Of a DNA stretch of 64,000 nucleotides, positions 1-13,470 are shown in pieces. Position 1 is the stretch's first letter. Each line of letters begins with the position of its first letter. This stretch comes from Azolla caroliniana (lineage: Eukaryota; Polypodiophyta). Under the pieces are notes generated by a model that searched no databases, had not been told where the DNA came from, and worked only from the letters and a program-made list of their open reading frames with translations. The stretch covers positions 2,790,001 through 2,854,000 of the forward strand of contig JBHGNT010000002.1 of NCBI GenBank assembly GCA_043228905.1, written 5' to 3'. Position numbers and translations under genes: made by a program.

Positions 1-3000
1 GCACACAATTCCGACTACGAAGAGTATAGCACAATGTACGGGAACAACTCCGACTACGAAGATCGTGGCGGAATGTATGCATGCAACTCCGACCGTGGCG
101 GAATGTTCATGATGAAACATAGATCAAACTCTATGTCGGCCTCTACCTCAACTAGTGCCCTCAATCCGGAGGACGTATGGTTTGTAGACTCCGGAGCCTC
201 AAACCATATGACATCCCATAAAGAATGGTTTCTCGAACTTCAAGAGCCGGAGCGACCTGGTTATGTCGAAACCGGAGATGACACTACGCACCCGATTCGG
301 CACATCGGCAATGTCCCGTTCGGCAAAAGAGGTAAGCAAACATACATTAAAAATGTCTTGCATGTTCCCACCATCACGAAGAATTTGGTCTCGGTCGGCC
401 AAATGGTTGAGCAAGGGATGCAAGTACGATTCGATCAAGAAGGGTGCTTCATCGAAAAAGAAGGCTGAATCATCGCACGCGGAAGAAGAGAGGGCCGGAT
501 GTTCATTCTCGATTCGCACGAGATGAAATCCGCCATGTTCACGAAAAGCACGAAAGCCGACTCCGACATAGAGCTATGGCATAAGCGAATCGGCCACATC
601 AATCTCAACAAACTCAAAGCAATGAAATCGAAAGGAATCGTCATCGGACTCCTGACATTCAAAGAGAAGGAGATTGAAGGTGTATGCGAAGCGTGCCAAT
701 TCGGCAAGCAACACCGACACCCATTTCCGAAGGAGCGGAACGTGAGGAAAGGTGTACTCGACGTAATTCATTCCGATGTATGGGGTTCGGCTCAAACGGC
801 GACATTCGGCGAATGCCGATATTACGTGCTCTTCATCGATGACTTTTCTAGGCACACTTGGATCTATCCGATGCGGCAAAAGAGCGAAGTGTTCGGACAC
901 TTCCAAAAATTCAAGAATGGAGTCAAGAAAGCCACGGGCCGACATGTACGTTGTCTTCGATCGGATGGCGGCAAGGAGTACTTCTCGGACGATTTCACGG
1001 CGTATCTCCAAAAGGAAGGAATTCGGCGAGAATTCACTTGCCAACACACTCCGCAACAAAACAGAGTAGCCAAGCACAAAAATCGGCACATCCTCGAAGT
1101 AGCGCGGGCCATGATGAACGAGAAGAATATGCCCAAGTCATATTGGGCCGAAGCTGCAAATACGGTCGTCTACCTAATGAACCGGTGCACAACATCCGGC
1201 GTGCACGAGGTCACTCTGCACGAAAAATACTTCAGAAAGAAGCCGGACTTATCGCACATCCGGATATTTGGCGTGATAGCGTACGTGCACATCCCTGACG
1301 AGAAGCGTCAAAAGCTTGACCGAAAGTCGGAGAAATGTATCCTCGTAGGATACTCACTTGAACAAAAGGGGTACAAGTGCTACAACCCCTCAACTCAAAA
1401 ATCTCGAGTAAGTCGAGACGTCGTTTTTGACGAGTCTGCATCCTGGTACGCACCAGAGACAACTTCGCCTCCGACTCCGCTCGACCCGGAATCTGCCGAA
1501 CAAGAGATCGAGGATGAAGATCGCCCTACGCGCATGATCGAAGAAAGTCCGATCACGACCCGACTAAGCGGACCACAAGAGCCTTTGAGCGATCAAAACA
1601 CATCACGGCCTAGCCCGAAGATGGACAAAGGCAAGGCGAAAATGGCAGAATATGAAGACAATGCTTCGACGACGATGAATCGACTCACTCACTCGACAGT
1701 GAGTTCGGCAGTTTCGAGGTACCAATCAGAGCCAAGAAAGCCCTCATCTCGGCAAATGAAAAGCTCCGCCGATCCACTCGTGAAAAGATCCCCGTAAGCC
1801 GATTCGGCTACAACGATTATATGGCGTACCATTACGCCTTTATGATGAAGGTAGCGACAGTACGGGAGCCGGAAACCTTTTTGGAAGCCGCGAAGGACCC
1901 GCGATGGATCGAAGCAATGAACGAGGAGATGCAGGCACTACGGAAGAACAAGACGTGGGATCTCGTTCCCACCTCATCACACAAAAAGGCGATTGGATGA
2001 AGATGGATCTACAAGGTGAAGTATAACGCTGATGGCTCCGTAAACCGCTACAAAGCTCGACTCGTAGCGAAAGGATACGCTCAGACACATGGCGTCGACT
2101 ACGAAGAGACCTTCGCCCCGGTGGCAAAGATGACGACAGTGCGGACCGTAATTGCGATTGCTGCGGCGAAAGGGTGGCACCTCCATCAAAATGGACGTCA
2201 AGAACGCCTTTCTACAAGGCGAATTAGAAGAGCATGTGTACATGATCCAACCACCCGGCTTCAACTCGAGCAGTCATCCAAAAGCCGTATGCCGACTCAA
2301 GAAGCCACTCTACGGCCTCAAGCAAGCACCGTGTGCTTGGCATTCGAAGATAACGTAATATCTTTATCAAATTGGCTTCCGTATGTCAAAATCAGACAAC
2401 TCCCTCTACATACGAAGCGATTTCGCAAGTCCGATCGTCATCATCTTATATGTGGATGACCTAGTCATTGGAGGTGAGCATCTCGCCGAAATCACTAAGG
2501 TCAAATCTCTCCTTTCCGACAAGTTTGAGATGACGGACATGAAGGAGCTCCACTACTTCCTCGGCATCGAGGTAATTTGGACTCCGGCCGGAATCATGAT
2601 CTCTCAACGGCACTACATCCTCAACTTGTTATACAAGTTCGGGATGGCTGAGTGCAAATCCATGGCAACCCCGCTCGATCGTAATCTCAAACTAGATGCG
2701 AACTCCGGCACCAAAGCGTGTGACCCAACTCAGTATCGGCAACTCATCGGGAGTCTCATCTACCTCACGATCACACGACCCGATCTCAGTTATCCGGTCG
2801 GTCTCCTAAGCCAATTCATGCAAACACCGCGTGATACTCACTTGGATTGCGCTAAGCGAGTTCTACGCTTCGTGAGCGGCACAATGGATTGCGGCATCCT
2901 CTACAAGACCGCGCTGCCAATACGACTCGAGGGGTACACAGACGCCGATTGGGCCGGCTACAAAGCCGATAGAAGATCAACCTCCGAATTTGTTTTCTCC

Positions 3001-3413
3001 CTCGGCAGCGGAGCAATATCCTGGAGTAGCAAGAAGCAGCCTACCGTCGCTCTTTCGAGTACGGAGGCGGAATATAGGGGCGCAGTCGTAGCTGCATGTG
3101 AAGCCGTATGGCTTAAGAGGATTTTGAAGGATTTGGGCGTTCCCATCAAGGATCCTACTCCCCTTTACTACAACAACATGAGCAGTATTTATCTGGTTCG
3201 AAACCCGGTGTTCCACGCGCGGACAAAGCACATCGAAGTGCACTATCACTTCATCCGAGAGCGCGTTCTAGTTGGCGATGTCGACCTACAACACATTAGC
3301 ACCAATCTTCAAACGGCTGACATCGTCACTAAAGCCTTAGGAGCCGACAAGCTATGGCAATTCATGACCGATCTCGGATTGACGATCCCTAACCTGCCAA
3401 GCTTGAGGGGGAG
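1..3413 (+). mobile_element. Degenerate Ty1/copia retrotransposon, pol region
   Basis: This is the 3' part of an old copia polyprotein gene; its 5' end and 5' LTR lie left of the window. In order it shows a retropepsin motif (FVDSGASNH near base 181), the GAG-preintegrase HxxH/CxxC region (about 570-720), the integrase core with SDGGKEY (about 960-985), the reverse transcriptase with YVDDLV (about 2449-2466) and RNase H with TDADWAGY (about 2938-2960). The reading frame is broken: a stop near 466-468, frame loss near 1795, a TGA near 1998-2000, a shift near 2185 and another near 2357. In the integrase, the usual NG-VAERKNR signature is altered to NRVAKHKNR. The longest intact pieces are 499-1797 and 2383-3435. 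A polypurine tract (GAGGGGGAG) at about 3405-3413 ends the internal region. It is dead as an autonomous element. Family assignment is certain. Confidence 0.93.
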
Positions 3414-4109
3414 TACTGAAGACACTAGGCAATAACGCGTAGATTCCGCAATCGCGCACTACGCAATAATGTGTGGATTCCGCAACCATGCAACAAAGCC
3501 GCGAAGAAAGACGCAAGCCGAAGCACAAACTTCGCAACTACGCACGCAAGCCGAAGCACTAACTTCGTAACTACGCACAATGCAAGCTAGAGCACGGATT
3601 CCGCAACTCCGCATACATGCGAGTTGACACGAGTTGACACAGACTCCAGAACGCGAGTTGAAGCGGATTTCGGATACAGTCTGAAACCAACCCGACTTGA
3701 GCTTGAGGGTTGAATTGTTGAGAATCAAGATCAACTTGGTCTAGTGTGTGAACTCACCTTGAGAGTGAAGAGACACTCCAACGGTCAAGAGTCACCATTA
3801 TGTCACCACTTTGTATTCTAGCATTTAGTATGAGTCATAGAATCATATTCTATGACACATAACTTATGAGCTTTCACATTCCCCATGCTCCATGAGGCTT
3901 GTAGTTAATGAAAAGAGAGGGTGACTACATAAAGCACCCTCCTCCCACCTCGTATCATGTTGTGTCTTTCTCCTTTGTCAATATACTTTTACATTGCGTA
4001 TTCCTTGTCTCTCTCTCACACACTCTCTCTCTCTCTCATACACACACATAACTCATATCTCTTCCGCTTCACAAGAATCCATCTCTTGATTCTTTACATG
4101 AATCAACAC
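3414..4109 (+). repeat. Probable 3' LTR of the degenerate copia element
   Basis: The segment follows directly after the polypurine tract and starts TACTGAAG, which looks like a mutated TG start. It ends near 4109, where LINE coding sequence on the other strand begins abruptly. It contains a pyrimidine-rich (CT)n stretch at about 4007-4040 near its 3' side. The partner 5' LTR is outside the window, so the boundaries are inferred only from the polypurine tract and from the LINE junction. Confidence 0.55.
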
Positions 4110-6110
4110 ATTCCAAGCAACTTTGGCTACTGTAGGAGAGCCATGTTTTCCCCCCCAGAGGAAATTACGGATCAAGCTTTGCACTTTTGTTATTGTTGAT
4201 CTAGAAAATAGCCACACAGATGCTATAAACCACATTGAGGCCAATAGTATTGTGTTTGCTACTACAATCCAACCCGCAAAAGACAATTGTTGGGCATCCC
4301 AATACAGTAATTTATGTTTTATTAATAATAATAACGGAGATAGCATTGCTTCTGGCCTTAAATCTATTCCAACCATACATCCCAAATATCGAATTGGCTC
4401 ACCACGATAAAGCCATCGGAAAGCAGGACTTGAATACCACTTAGGATGAGTTTCTGCACCCATCCAAAGGCCAACCGACTTATTCCAGTTAAGTGATGCA
4501 CCTGTAGCATTTGAGAAAACCTGCAAAGCATTTTGTACTCGACCGAGAATACAAATCTCCTCGTCAACATAGAGGGTTGTATCATCTACAAACTCAACAT
4601 CCACTATAATGGACTATGTAATAGGTAATACTATGCCTTTGATACCAGCAGTTGATGATCTTAGGTAGGAGGACAAGGCTTCCCCAAACAAGATAAAAAG
4701 AAATGGGGCAAGAGGGCATCCTTGCCTACCAGACTTGGAGATAGGAAATAGCGTCTCGTATTCTCCTGCAAACAAAACTAAACTAGAAGCATCCCTGTAA
4801 AGGGATGAAACACCTTTTATCCATGTGGCAGGAAAACCCAATCTTGGCAGCATTGCCTCAAGAAAGTCCCAATCCACTTTATCATATGCCTTTTCAAAGT
4901 CAAGCAATAATACTGCAAGTTGCTGTTTATGTTTCTGAGCTAATGCAACCATTTCCCAGAACAAAAAGATATTATCAAAAATACTTCGATCTTGTTGAAA
5001 GCCAGATTGTGTGTCATGAATAATAGACGGCAGTACCGGTCGTAGTCTAACTGCAAAGTTTTTGCCATAATCTTATACACAATATTAAGCAATGTTATTG
5101 GCTGCCACTTGGAGACTTCATCACATGGAGCATCCGATTTAGGAATCATATATATGATTCCTTCTGTCCATTCCACTGGCATATTACCCATTGAGAATAT
5201 TAAATTAACTGCTCTAGTAAGGAGAGGACCAAGAAAATCCCAATAATTGTTGTAATGTTGCAAGAGCACGACACAGGTTAGCAATCTCTGAATTGCAGTG
5301 ATAAATAGATGTTGAAACTATTTTTGTGAATAGAATCTTTGTATCAAGTATGGCATGAGCCATATTGCTAAGCAAATAGTCATCCGAGAAATTGTAATTT
5401 AACCATATTTGAGTGATTGACATCCAATGATTATCATCAGATAACAATGCATGAGGGATGCGCCTCGAGTATTGCCTCTTAGTAAATGTAACATGTAACT
5501 TCAGAGGGTTGTGGTCAGAGATAGATGATCCCGGAATAATTCCTATGGATCCACCTACGTCCCAAAAAACACTATTAGCATAAAATCTATCTAGTAGAGA
5601 CAAATTTGTAGCAACCAAACTTCCAACACTTAGTTTCCCATCCTGAAATTGTAGTAGTTACACCTCCCATTCTATCAGCAACGTCCTCGATTATATTAAA
5701 GTCGCCTCCCACCAACCAACAATCCGCTAACCTCGCAAAATCAGAAAGAAATAGCCATAACTTTGCCCTTTCTGCCGCAAAATTAGGGGCATAGAGATTC
5801 ATAAGGCCAACCTTTTGGGATCTTATTTTTACAATAAGGAATTGTGCCCGTTTCTTCATAATAGTAGCAGCTGACACAATGATAGATTGTAAATATTGTT
5901 TAATAGCAATGCATAATCTAGCCTGTCGGCCAGTGGGGCCAAAGGCAGGAATCCAAAAATGAGTCCACCGTCCTAGTAAAATAGATCCATACTTCCGAAT
6001 CCTATTCATGCATAAGTGATGCTCTTGTAAAAAAAGAATCCTATCGTCCATTAGCTTTTCATTGCACACCTTACATATCATCATACTTTGGTGAGGATGC
6101 TACCTCAGCA
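4110..6110 (-). mobile_element. Truncated LINE (non-LTR retrotransposon), endonuclease plus RT
   Basis: Read on the minus strand from about 6084 downward, this encodes an APE-type endonuclease fragment (LQEHHLC, LYAPNF, GGDFNIIED; 5587-6084). A reverse transcriptase follows, with motifs such as WQPITLLNIVYKI (about 5085-5110), LLDFEKAYDKVDWDFLE (about 4855-4905), GRQGCPLAPFLF and a degenerate FVDDT active site (about 4575-4595). The frame is split into at least five pieces, so it is inactive. The RT C-terminal part (ILLASMWFIASVW, NFLWGGKHG) is cut off at about 4110, where the copia LTR starts. The copia element therefore probably inserted into this LINE, whose remaining 3' part would lie left of the window. 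Confidence 0.9.
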
Positions 6111-8329
6111 TACAACTTGTGTGAGATTTCAAAGAAGTCTTAAGGCTCTTCAAGAGCTAAGGCTCATGGGGTTAGTATGATGTGGTTGGATACGTTTTGG
6201 CCTTTTTACCTTTCTTGGGGGTCAATGTTGAGGGTTGAACATTTGCAATGTTATATTCCAACGTTGAAATTTTCGCATCACATCACTTCGTCCCTATGGC
6301 CACTAGTAATCTATGCCCAATTATCACATACTTCATAGCTCTAATATATCTTTTACTTCCCATCTTTTAAACTATTTCATAATGTCCAACACCGAGCAAC
6401 AAAATCAATTTGCTCTCAGTAGTTCTTTGTGCCGTGCATTCTATGTCCCAAGCCTCTTTTGGCAATCTATGATCCGTATCTTCTTGACTTTTGTGATTTA
6501 CTAGTATATTATTTTCATGGGTAGCACATCTATGGGCCTAGCATATGTTTCTAATAGCATGGTAGTATATAATGTTGAGGGTTTAACTCCAAATTTTCTA
6601 CATAATAACAAATTTTGAATTCCCCTATTTCATTCCATGCACTAAGTGAGATAATGCCACCCCATACTTCCATTGCATAAAGCAACACTTGTACCACCAT
6701 ATCATTGAATAACATCAATCTCAATTCCCATTCTCGAGTATCACTTTGGTTTCATTGATTCTCAAACATATAATAATTATTCCAACCTTGTTCAAGCCAT
6801 ATGACCCAATAGGCCACATATTATATAATAAAGTCTGAAGAATATATACTTTGCCATGTTTAAAATATCTCTAAATCCCTCATCCCACTCCAAATCAGTA
6901 CCTTCATGATTAACCAATTCTACACACTTTCTTCTCTTGTATGGAATGGCAAACCACAAATGCCGAATTAACTCGATAAGAAAAAGACAAAATGAGACAA
7001 CTCAAAAAATAGTTAGTTCGAGACTATCTAAAATGGGTATTCTTAGCCACTTTTAGAAATATAGTTTCACATTTAATTGGGTTTGATAAATTTAAATAAT
7101 AACAAAGCTAATGCCAAAATATAACCAGGATTCACAAAGGTTAGGAGATAATAACAAGAATTGAGGAATCAAGAATTTTCCACCCAAATGTTAATTCATT
7201 ATGACAATACAAGAAATTTTACCAATCCTATAATCTGAAAAACGTTGAGATTTTTTCTAGTTTACTTTCACTTTATAATTGGTGTTTCTATTGTACAGCT
7301 TCTCACGCTATTTAATGATTTCTTGAACAAATTTCCACATTTGCAGTCTTTGAATATTATTCAAACCATACCAATAAACACAAAGGGAGCAAAAAATTGT
7401 ATCTTTAACAGAACAAGCTCACTCTATACCCTAAGTATTGGCCAATGTAGTTCAAAATCCACCATATAATCTAGTATCAACTTGGTTCCAAACCTCAAAC
7501 CTCAAGAAAATAAACAATGGTAAAAAATGTCGGCATTATCAGTTTCTTCACCTGGTAAGTGACCTCAAGCATCCATGCATCTTGTTTCATAACAATGTTA
7601 ACAGCCTCAAGTGATGGGTAGATTCTCACATTAACATACAACTGAAATTACTCAACCATATGAGAAAACAAAAGCTTGAACCACATGGAAGTTACAGCCC
7701 CTACAACAGAAGAAACTGGTGAGAATGAATTATTCATAACTTAAGGATGTACATGAATTTTTACACTCGGCCCTGCAGGACCTTTTATTATCAATGCACA
7801 CACAATTGTTATATTTGGACTTCGCATAGAAGACAAATCTGAGCATGCTTTATTTCTTTTAGAAGTTTTTTACAAACATATACTCTTATGATTTGCAGAG
7901 AACTCCAATGAGCATAAAAAAACACATTGCTCATTTTCATTCACAGCAAACAGTCTTAGTTCATACATAAACTCTCCATTGAATTTTGATATGGGAAAAA
8001 AGCCCAAATGACAATCGGACACCAAACCCCTTAGTAGATGGTCAGTTCAACCATCCAATACATATATAGAGAATATATATTACAAGTTCATATAAGCATA
8101 AACATATAAACAATTGAGAACCTCCCCTACAGTCTAGAATGATGGCTGAACAGCATTATGAAAACATGGTGGGAGCTTACTACACATGCAGATAATTGAA
8201 TTGCTCTAATTCCAGGCAAAACTCATGGATACTTAGTAAGGAATTTTATTAATGGGCTGAAAATTGCTTTAAACATTCTAGAGATATGGGGACTCTGACC
8301 CTCTCCGTGTCTGAAAATAGAGATTTGCA
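6111..8329. other. AT-rich intergenic region without recognisable genes
   Basis: I find no coding exon with support here; open frames are short and unsupported. The right-hand part, just below 8330, would hold the 3' UTR and transcription end of the minus-strand BAG gene. Confidence 0.6.
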
Positions 8330-11300
8330 TTAAAAGACTTCCCAGGTGGTGCTGATTGTAGCTGGAGCCGAAGACGGGTGGTTATCACCTGAATCGAATG
8401 TTTCCCAGTTGGTGGTTATCACAACCGCGTCATTGCATATGTAGTTCCTATTGCGTATCTTAATGTTCTCCAAATGCTCGCTGATGCTCTGTACTCTTCG
8501 AGCCTGGTATTAGTATAGAGCAGAAAACGTCAATTAATATAAACCTGCCTTTATAACCATTTTCATTAGTTTATGTTATGAGAAAACTACTCTCAAGTAG
8601 ACTCCAGGGTCTACATGACCTTTTAAATATCTAGATTACATAATAGGGAAGAGCAAGGTTAGATAGAATGTGTAGACAGGGATAGGTGATATCAACTTTT
8701 TAAAACGGGAAATATAAAAAGTATCTAAAATGAGCAATTTGACAAGCTTACTAAACCATATATTCACTTATGCTCTATATATACACAAATCTTGCATATT
8801 GCATGAATAGGCTACTATAGCTTTCACAAGCGGCAAGTAGTAAACAGGTGCTAGTAAAGAGCATGTCATCTCAAAAATAGTCTGTCCTAATGTCATAAAG
8901 CAATTAATAAAGGGGAAGATTATGTGGAACGAATATACACTTATTAAATAAGAATAATTTGGGAGTACATAACTACATTCATGCAAGATACTTAATGAGA
9001 TGGAGATGACTATACAAAACATTTAGCAAGGAATAATTTGGAATGGGACAAGTTGAAATATATAATTGCTCTTTCAGGGATTGACCAATTGCAGTTAGGG
9101 AAATAATGATAAGTTGAGGAAATGTGGAAATACTCAAACATATTTCAGAGTTTTTTCCAAGATTTTAAACTTCATTTCTGTTACTATTCTTTTTTCCAAT
9201 GGTGTTTCAATTCTTTTGTGTACTTGCCACAATGTTGTTGTGATGAATTAAAGTATCAGCAAGGGCAAGACTAGCGATTCTCATGGCTGTAGAATCCAGA
9301 TCTTTGGTTATTATCTCTGTTCATTTTACCAAATTTCTGAAGTTCACTCATGAAGACTCACATTTGCCATGTGGAGAAGTTATTCCCAAAAATTTCTCTC
9401 CATTAAAATGAACTCATTACAGTAGATAATGGATATGTATTATGTTTGTTAGAGAGTTGCGCACCATGTTTAGAAATACTAATGATTCTGGATAACTAAC
9501 TGCTATTAGTAAGTGCAGATGAGGAAAAACGTGTACTATTTTGATGTATGATACAAAGAGCCTCTGTTTCATACAAATGCCAGTGAGGAGACTAAGAGAT
9601 ATCTCCATGTGGGATATATACAAACAAAATCATATAACAATGGACTGTAAGTCCTTCAATGTGCAACTCGTAACTCTTTGCTGGCTTAGAACTCCAGGAC
9701 TACCTATAGTTTTTCCTCCTTTGTTCCCATACTCCACTATTCCAGGTTCTTGTTGTTGCTGCTTTTGTCCATGGGTTCTAAATCTAAAGGGTATTTACGT
9801 TTTATGTGTGTTAATATCTCATCTGAATATAAATGTTTTTGTACAGAACTCTACAAAACAATTCCCACGCTTCCAACCAACCTAGTTTAGATACTCACTT
9901 GGGACCAGCTGCATCTACTGAAATTCAAGAAGAGATTAAGCTGAAATTCCTGTTATACATCTCAGACCGCTTCATTATGGCCTTCGGCTAGAGATGTACC
10001 ACACATAGTAAGAAATATTTATCTCAACAGAAGTATGCAGATGAAATCCTCCACTTATTCAGTATGCTGGATTGCATGGTGACACACACTCCATAACGTA
10101 GGTGAATCTTATGCTGAAACTGAAGATGAAGCCATTAATCTGAACTGCTATGTGGCAGGACCAAAGCAAATTTATTGGAAGGCGGTCTTGTGGGTGCCAA
10201 GTTTCTGGGTTGTGAAGCAGTGTAACTTCAATCAAGTTTGGAAGAAATATGAATTTCCATGTAGCTGAGAGCTTTTCACTAAGTTCCTGAAATCAGGAAC
10301 ATTCTCAAGCTAATGGGGAGTGGATCATGCCAAGAAGGTTGGAAGCATAATTAATGAAGGGATTAGGAACAAGCTCTCCCAAAAACCAATATCATTGGTG
10401 GATGTGTTTCTTCCTTGAGGTTTTCTGACAGAAAAAATCATTAACCTCTTGCAGAAAAGCAAGGTTTATATCAACTGCACATAAAAGTCCAAACAGCCTA
10501 ACCATATGCCTAATTTTGAAGAATGTCTAAAGTGTCTGAGGATGTGGCTAGCATATCTAATCTACAGATCGGGTTATTCAAGGAGGTTGATATTGGATCA
10601 CAGTATATGGAACAGGACTTGAAAAACGGCGGGCATGCAATTGAGATATACAAAGCATGGAGCAAAGTCCAGTCTCTTAGATTTGCTCCAACTTCCCACG
10701 AATCAGAAATATAATTCCACAATTGTGGACTCCCAAATTCCATTAACTACTATCACCCAGTGTACCTTTATCTTTATCAGATAAAATTGATAAACGAATA
10801 AAACTAACTTGATCTAAAAGAACACTTATAAAGGACGGACAAGAAACATGAACCAAATAGTGAAACATTGTGATCCTTACAATTCCATGTGGATCACATT
10901 ATTTTGACCCAAGCAAAGTGACCTAAAGTCTTGTGCTGATGCCGCAAAATAATCACATAATTTATTTCAAGGAGTTCTATATGTCATGGATACGTGGACT
11001 ATAGGTCCTAAGCTTTGCCAGAAAGTTAATTTGCAAGAACTAAAATTATCCATATTTATCATATTTTTGGATAGCATATGAATCTTTAGTTAGTTCAATA
11101 ACAGTTGTCCTCTTTGATGCTAATAAGTACAATGCCAGCATATGAAGTGTTCAAACTCACCCTAGTATTGAAAGTTTGACGGTTCCCAGGAATAATAAAA
11201 TCATCAAATTTGTGGAATGATATATCTACCAAAAACTCACTTTGACTCACCTCAATCCTTCTTTGAACCTTAGCTTCTCCTTCAGCATGAATTCTATCTA

Positions 11301-12137
11301 ATTCTGTCAAGTGTTGCATCAAAACTTCTGCAAGCATTTTAAAATCATGATCTGGAACTTTGCCTCCATTACTAACAATTGCATCTAAAGCAGATATCTG
11401 CAATCAAATAACATGGGCTTGAGAAATCTGTAATCATACAAGGAACAATATTCATATTCATAATGCCACATGTGTTGTTACCTGCCCCGCAAGTTTATCA
11501 ACTTCGCTTTGTATGAGTGCTATTGCCTGGCAAGCATTGCCAACATTGTTATCCCTCTTCATTTCTTCTAGCTTCTTCTCTTTGCTTGCAGGGTCCTCGA
11601 CAAGAATCACTTTTGACATGTCCTTTACTCCAGCGATGTGCAGGAATTCATTGCTGTCTTTCTCTTTTCCTTGAAAGATAAGGCGTTGCTCATGGGGCTG
11701 TAATCCAACCTCTTGTGCCAACAGCCACTTGAGATCCCCTGTCATATGCAAAAATAAACACACTCATTTTCAGATCATAATACCAGAGAAGCTATTCCAT
11801 ATGTGTGTGTGCATATTAGTATGTGGTAATAAAGCAAAGGCAATGAGGTACCAAAAGTTGCATATGCCGGAATTGTGATATCATGTTGGTAATGACCATG
11901 CGATATTCTCACTTTGATCAGGGGACCCGAAGATGGAGAAACATCGACACAAGTACCCACCCTCCTCTTTTGAACCAGCATGCCACCAGGCCTTAGCTCC
12001 CACTCGATTGCTTCCACATCCTCAGTATTGCAATCCCGTGGAGCCGATAGCTTCCCCTTGCTTGCATCCAAAACACGCTTCTTCTCTACATTGGACCTCG
12101 ATAAGGACTTCTTGCTGAAGAATCTGGATAGTTTCAT
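8330..12137 (-). CDS. BAG-family molecular chaperone regulator (ubiquitin-like plus BAG domain)
   Basis: Four exons join in phase: 12137-11852, 11738-11482, 11397-11251 and 8503-8330, giving 287 residues, the normal size for plant BAG1-4 proteins. All borders are GT..AG. Exon 1 starts at MKLSRFFSKK and carries the family motif IEWELRPGGMLVQKR (residues about 44-58). The ubiquitin-like fold covers about residues 73-140, with DLKWLLAQEVGL at the start of exon 2. The three-helix BAG domain runs from about 147 to 235. The C-terminal exon has RRVQSISEHLENIKIRN and the conserved tail motifs VVITTNWETFDS and TTWEVF before TAA. Plant BAG proteins bind the Hsc70/Hsp70 ATPase domain through the BAG domain and act as nucleotide-exchange or adaptor cofactors. 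The last intron is about 2.75 kb and gene-free, so the final exon is easily missed. No break is seen; function is inferred from the family. Confidence 0.93.
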
Positions 12138-12739
12138 GGGCACCAACCAAATGCGCGTGCACACAGTCCTTGGGAACAGGAAAATCAAGAAGGATCTTCC
12201 GACGAAAAACTTCCAAGAAGGTCTAGAATTTTGGGTCCGAGTGAGAGATGAAACGAATTGACCGATACAGTTGTGGGCTGTGACAATTAGTAAAGGTTCG
12301 AGTATTGTGTGTATCCAGTGAGGAGCCTGAAAAAAGGGAGGTGATGATGATACCCAAATAATCCCCTGTGCAATTGAGGAAGAATATATTGGAATGTAGT
12401 GCTATTGAAATAATCTACCAAAAAATCAAGTAGTGGGCGAATTGACAAGTTTGCAAAACAAACATAGGCAAACAGAGGAAAACACACACACACACAGAGA
12501 GAATGGTATATATATATGATCAGAGAAGAAGATACCTGTGTGTCTGTGTGTTGGATGGAATGGAATGGAAAGCTTTTCCTTTACTTCTCTTCTGCTTCTG
12601 CTTCTGCTTCTGCTTCTGCTTCTCCTTCCCCTTCTTCTCTTTCCTGTTTTCTGCTTTTTTCTCCTTTGCAGTTCCTTTTGGGGTGTCCATATGAACAGAA
12701 TGAGAGCAAAAGCAGATTCCCACAGGGAACAAAAACAAA
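12138..12739 (-). promoter_or_regulatory. BAG upstream region with CTTCTG repeat and TATA-like element
   Basis: This is the immediate upstream region of the BAG gene on the minus strand. It contains a run of TATATATA at about 12506-12516, some 370 bases before the ATG, which could serve as a TATA element. A CTTCTG hexanucleotide repeat lies at about 12583-12624. Open frames across the hexanucleotide run (long leucine, serine or lysine-glutamate stretches) are produced by the repeat and are not genes. The transcription start cannot be placed from sequence alone. Confidence 0.35.
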
Positions 12740-13470
12740 GGAGGCACACACATACACACAGAAAATAATAATATTATTATTATTAAAATTAAAAAGAATA
12801 ATCATAATAACAATTATTATTAATTATAAAATGAAACAAAATTATAATATAGAGAAAGTTCAAGTACACACACAAAAATAATACTATTAAAATTAAAATT
12901 AAAATGAATAATAATAATAATAAAATTAATCGTTAATATAATAATGATTATTGTTATTATTAATTATAAAATGCAACAAATTTATAATATAGAAGAAGTT
13001 CAAGTACACACAGAAAAATAATATTATTAAAAATAAAAATAAAATGAATAATAATAATAAATGAAAATATATATAAATACAGAAGAAGCGCACGCAAAAA
13101 ATAATAAAATTGAAATAAAAAATAAAATATCGAATAAAGGCACACACCAAAAAAAGTGAATAATAATAAAATGAAAACAAAATTAAATAAAGTATAGAAG
13201 AAGCACATACAAAAATAATAATAAAATGAGGAATAAAATAAAATATAGAAATAATAAAATTAAAATTAATGATAAAATGAAATATATATATATATATAGA
13301 AGAAGCACACACAAAAATAATAATAATAAAATGAAAAAAAAAAGTATAGAAGAAGTGAAGAAGCACACAACAAAAATAATCAAATTAAAATGAAAAAAAA
13401 TAAAGTACATAGAAGAAGCACATACAAAAATAATCAAATTAAAATGAAAAATAAAATGAATCATAATACT
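12740..13470. repeat. AT-rich irregular tandem array with AGAAGAAGCACACAC core
   Basis: About eight copies of a core close to AGAAGAAGCACACACAAAAA recur at about 12855, 12991, 13081, 13137, 13197, 13299, 13350 and 13411. They are separated by runs of AATAATAAAATGAAAA-type sequence. Unit spacing varies from about 50 to 135 bases, so this is a decayed minisatellite rather than a clean array. Long open frames on the minus strand here are rich in Phe, Ile and Tyr and are products of composition, not genes. Confidence 0.75.

Noticed and set aside
11980-12261. Plus-strand frames opposite BAG exon 1
   Set aside because: Shadows of the BAG exon, whose minus-strand frame matches the family.
12503-12881. 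Overlapping open frames with leucine, serine or lysine-glutamate runs
   Set aside because: Produced by the CTTCTG microsatellite; no domain and no homology signal.
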